Shown: piece by piece, positions 63,867-64,000 of the stretch
Layout: each line of letters opens with the position of its first letter
Position numbering within the stretch: the first letter of the stretch is position 1
Origin: Bacteroidaceae bacterium
GTDB lineage: Bacteria; Bacteroidota; Bacteroidia; Bacteroidales; Bacteroidaceae
NCBI GenBank assembly: GCA_017379075.1
Contig: JAFNXL010000011.1
Location: 26,049 to 90,048 of the forward strand
DNA: 64,000 nt
Direction of reading: 5' to 3'
The notes under the pieces: generated by a model
What the model was told of the DNA's origin: nothing
Seen by the model: the letters and a program-made list of their open reading frames with translations, nothing else
The model's database searches: none
Made by a program: the position numbers and the translations under genes

Positions 63867-64000
63867 ATGAAAAAAAACAGAAAAAAGCAAATCGTAGTTT
63901 TGTGTATAGCTTTAGTTTGCATCTTCATCTTGGTGTTCTCATTGTCCCATAAATCAGCTACAAAAGGTAGCGCGAATCCTCCATTAACAGATGTTTTGAC
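63867..64000 (+). CDS. start of a membrane-anchored or exported protein (cut by window edge)
   Basis: Only 44 codons are visible: MKKNRKKQIVVLCIALVCIF, then a hydrophobic ILVFSLSH and a Ser/Thr/Lys-rich stretch. This is a basic N terminus plus one membrane helix, either a signal anchor or a signal peptide. No family can be assigned. It lies 81 bases after the LA_2272-like gene on the same strand and shares its A+T-rich composition. Confidence 0.55.
   Translation, partial: MKKNRKKQIVVLCIALVCIFILVFSLSHKSATKGSANPPLTDVL

Overview
The window is chromosomal DNA from a member of the Bacteroidales, most likely a gut Bacteroidaceae/Prevotellaceae species; I cannot name the genus. Evidence: promoters of the Bacteroidetes type (TAnnTTTG at -7, often with TTTG/TTG about 20 bases upstream); few recognisable Shine-Dalgarno sites; secreted glycosidases of families GH31, GH20, GH18, GH92, GH97, GH2 and GH110; and Bacteroidetes-specific families (DUF4922, DUF3256, DUF3667, DUF6261-like, fasciclin lipoproteins, type B L31). 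There is no SusC/SusD pair, prophage, transposase or CRISPR array.

Layout. 1-3.7 kb: GH31 (cut by the left edge) and GH20 glycosidases. 3.9-8.6 kb: a 1246-residue multidomain protein (two GT2-like domains, DUF4922, SpoIID) and a secreted partner. 8.8-14.2 kb: a DUF6261-like protein, a 42-base hairpin repeat array, a fasciclin lipoprotein, a polysaccharide deacetylase-like protein and an ATP-grasp-like protein. 14.4-17 kb: a GH18-ThuA fusion and a second ThuA protein. 17-21.5 kb: housekeeping operon rsfS-ftsH-cdsA-CDP-alcohol transferase-gtrA. 21.6-25.5 kb: two tRNA-Gln genes, a lipoprotein, truA, an EamA permease and DUF3256. 25.5-29.4 kb: GH92, rpmE2 and fructose-bisphosphate aldolase. 29.5-35.2 kb: an HTH gene remnant, a TPR/HTH regulator, DUF3667 and small envelope proteins. 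35.6-39.3 kb: 5'-nucleotidase and GH97. 40-43.5 kb: a BlaR1/BlaI-type pair between clusters of palindromic repeats. 43.5-49.3 kb: a minus-strand cluster of serine hydrolase, GH2, sugar isomerase-like lipoprotein and Gfo/Idh oxidoreductase. 49.5-52.6 kb: ECF sigma factor, membrane protein and HhH outer-membrane-like protein. 52.7-60.5 kb: a NapH/NapG-like iron-sulfur fusion, a Tat-type aldo/keto reductase, a NahK-like sugar kinase, NhaA and GH110. 60.9-64 kb: an A+T-rich segment with a LytS/LytTR two-component system, a surface-repeat protein and a truncated gene; its composition suggests later acquisition.

How the genes fit together. The glycosidases together suggest use of host or microbial glycans (hexosamine, mannose, alpha-galactose, alpha-glucose). 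The NahK-like kinase next to GH110 could capture a released sugar. The rsfS-ftsH-cdsA block is conserved housekeeping.

The most unusual content is non-coding. The window holds several repeat families with regular geometry: pairs of CCTCnnGAGG dyads exactly 22 bases apart in three intergenic regions; 22-base units centred on ACTTAAGT after two genes; 9-base-phased CTAG arrays; two 41/42-base tandem arrays with a shared linker but different hairpins; an 86-base element present in both orientations; and clusters of small hairpins on both sides of the BlaI/BlaR1 pair. None can be assigned a function from sequence alone.
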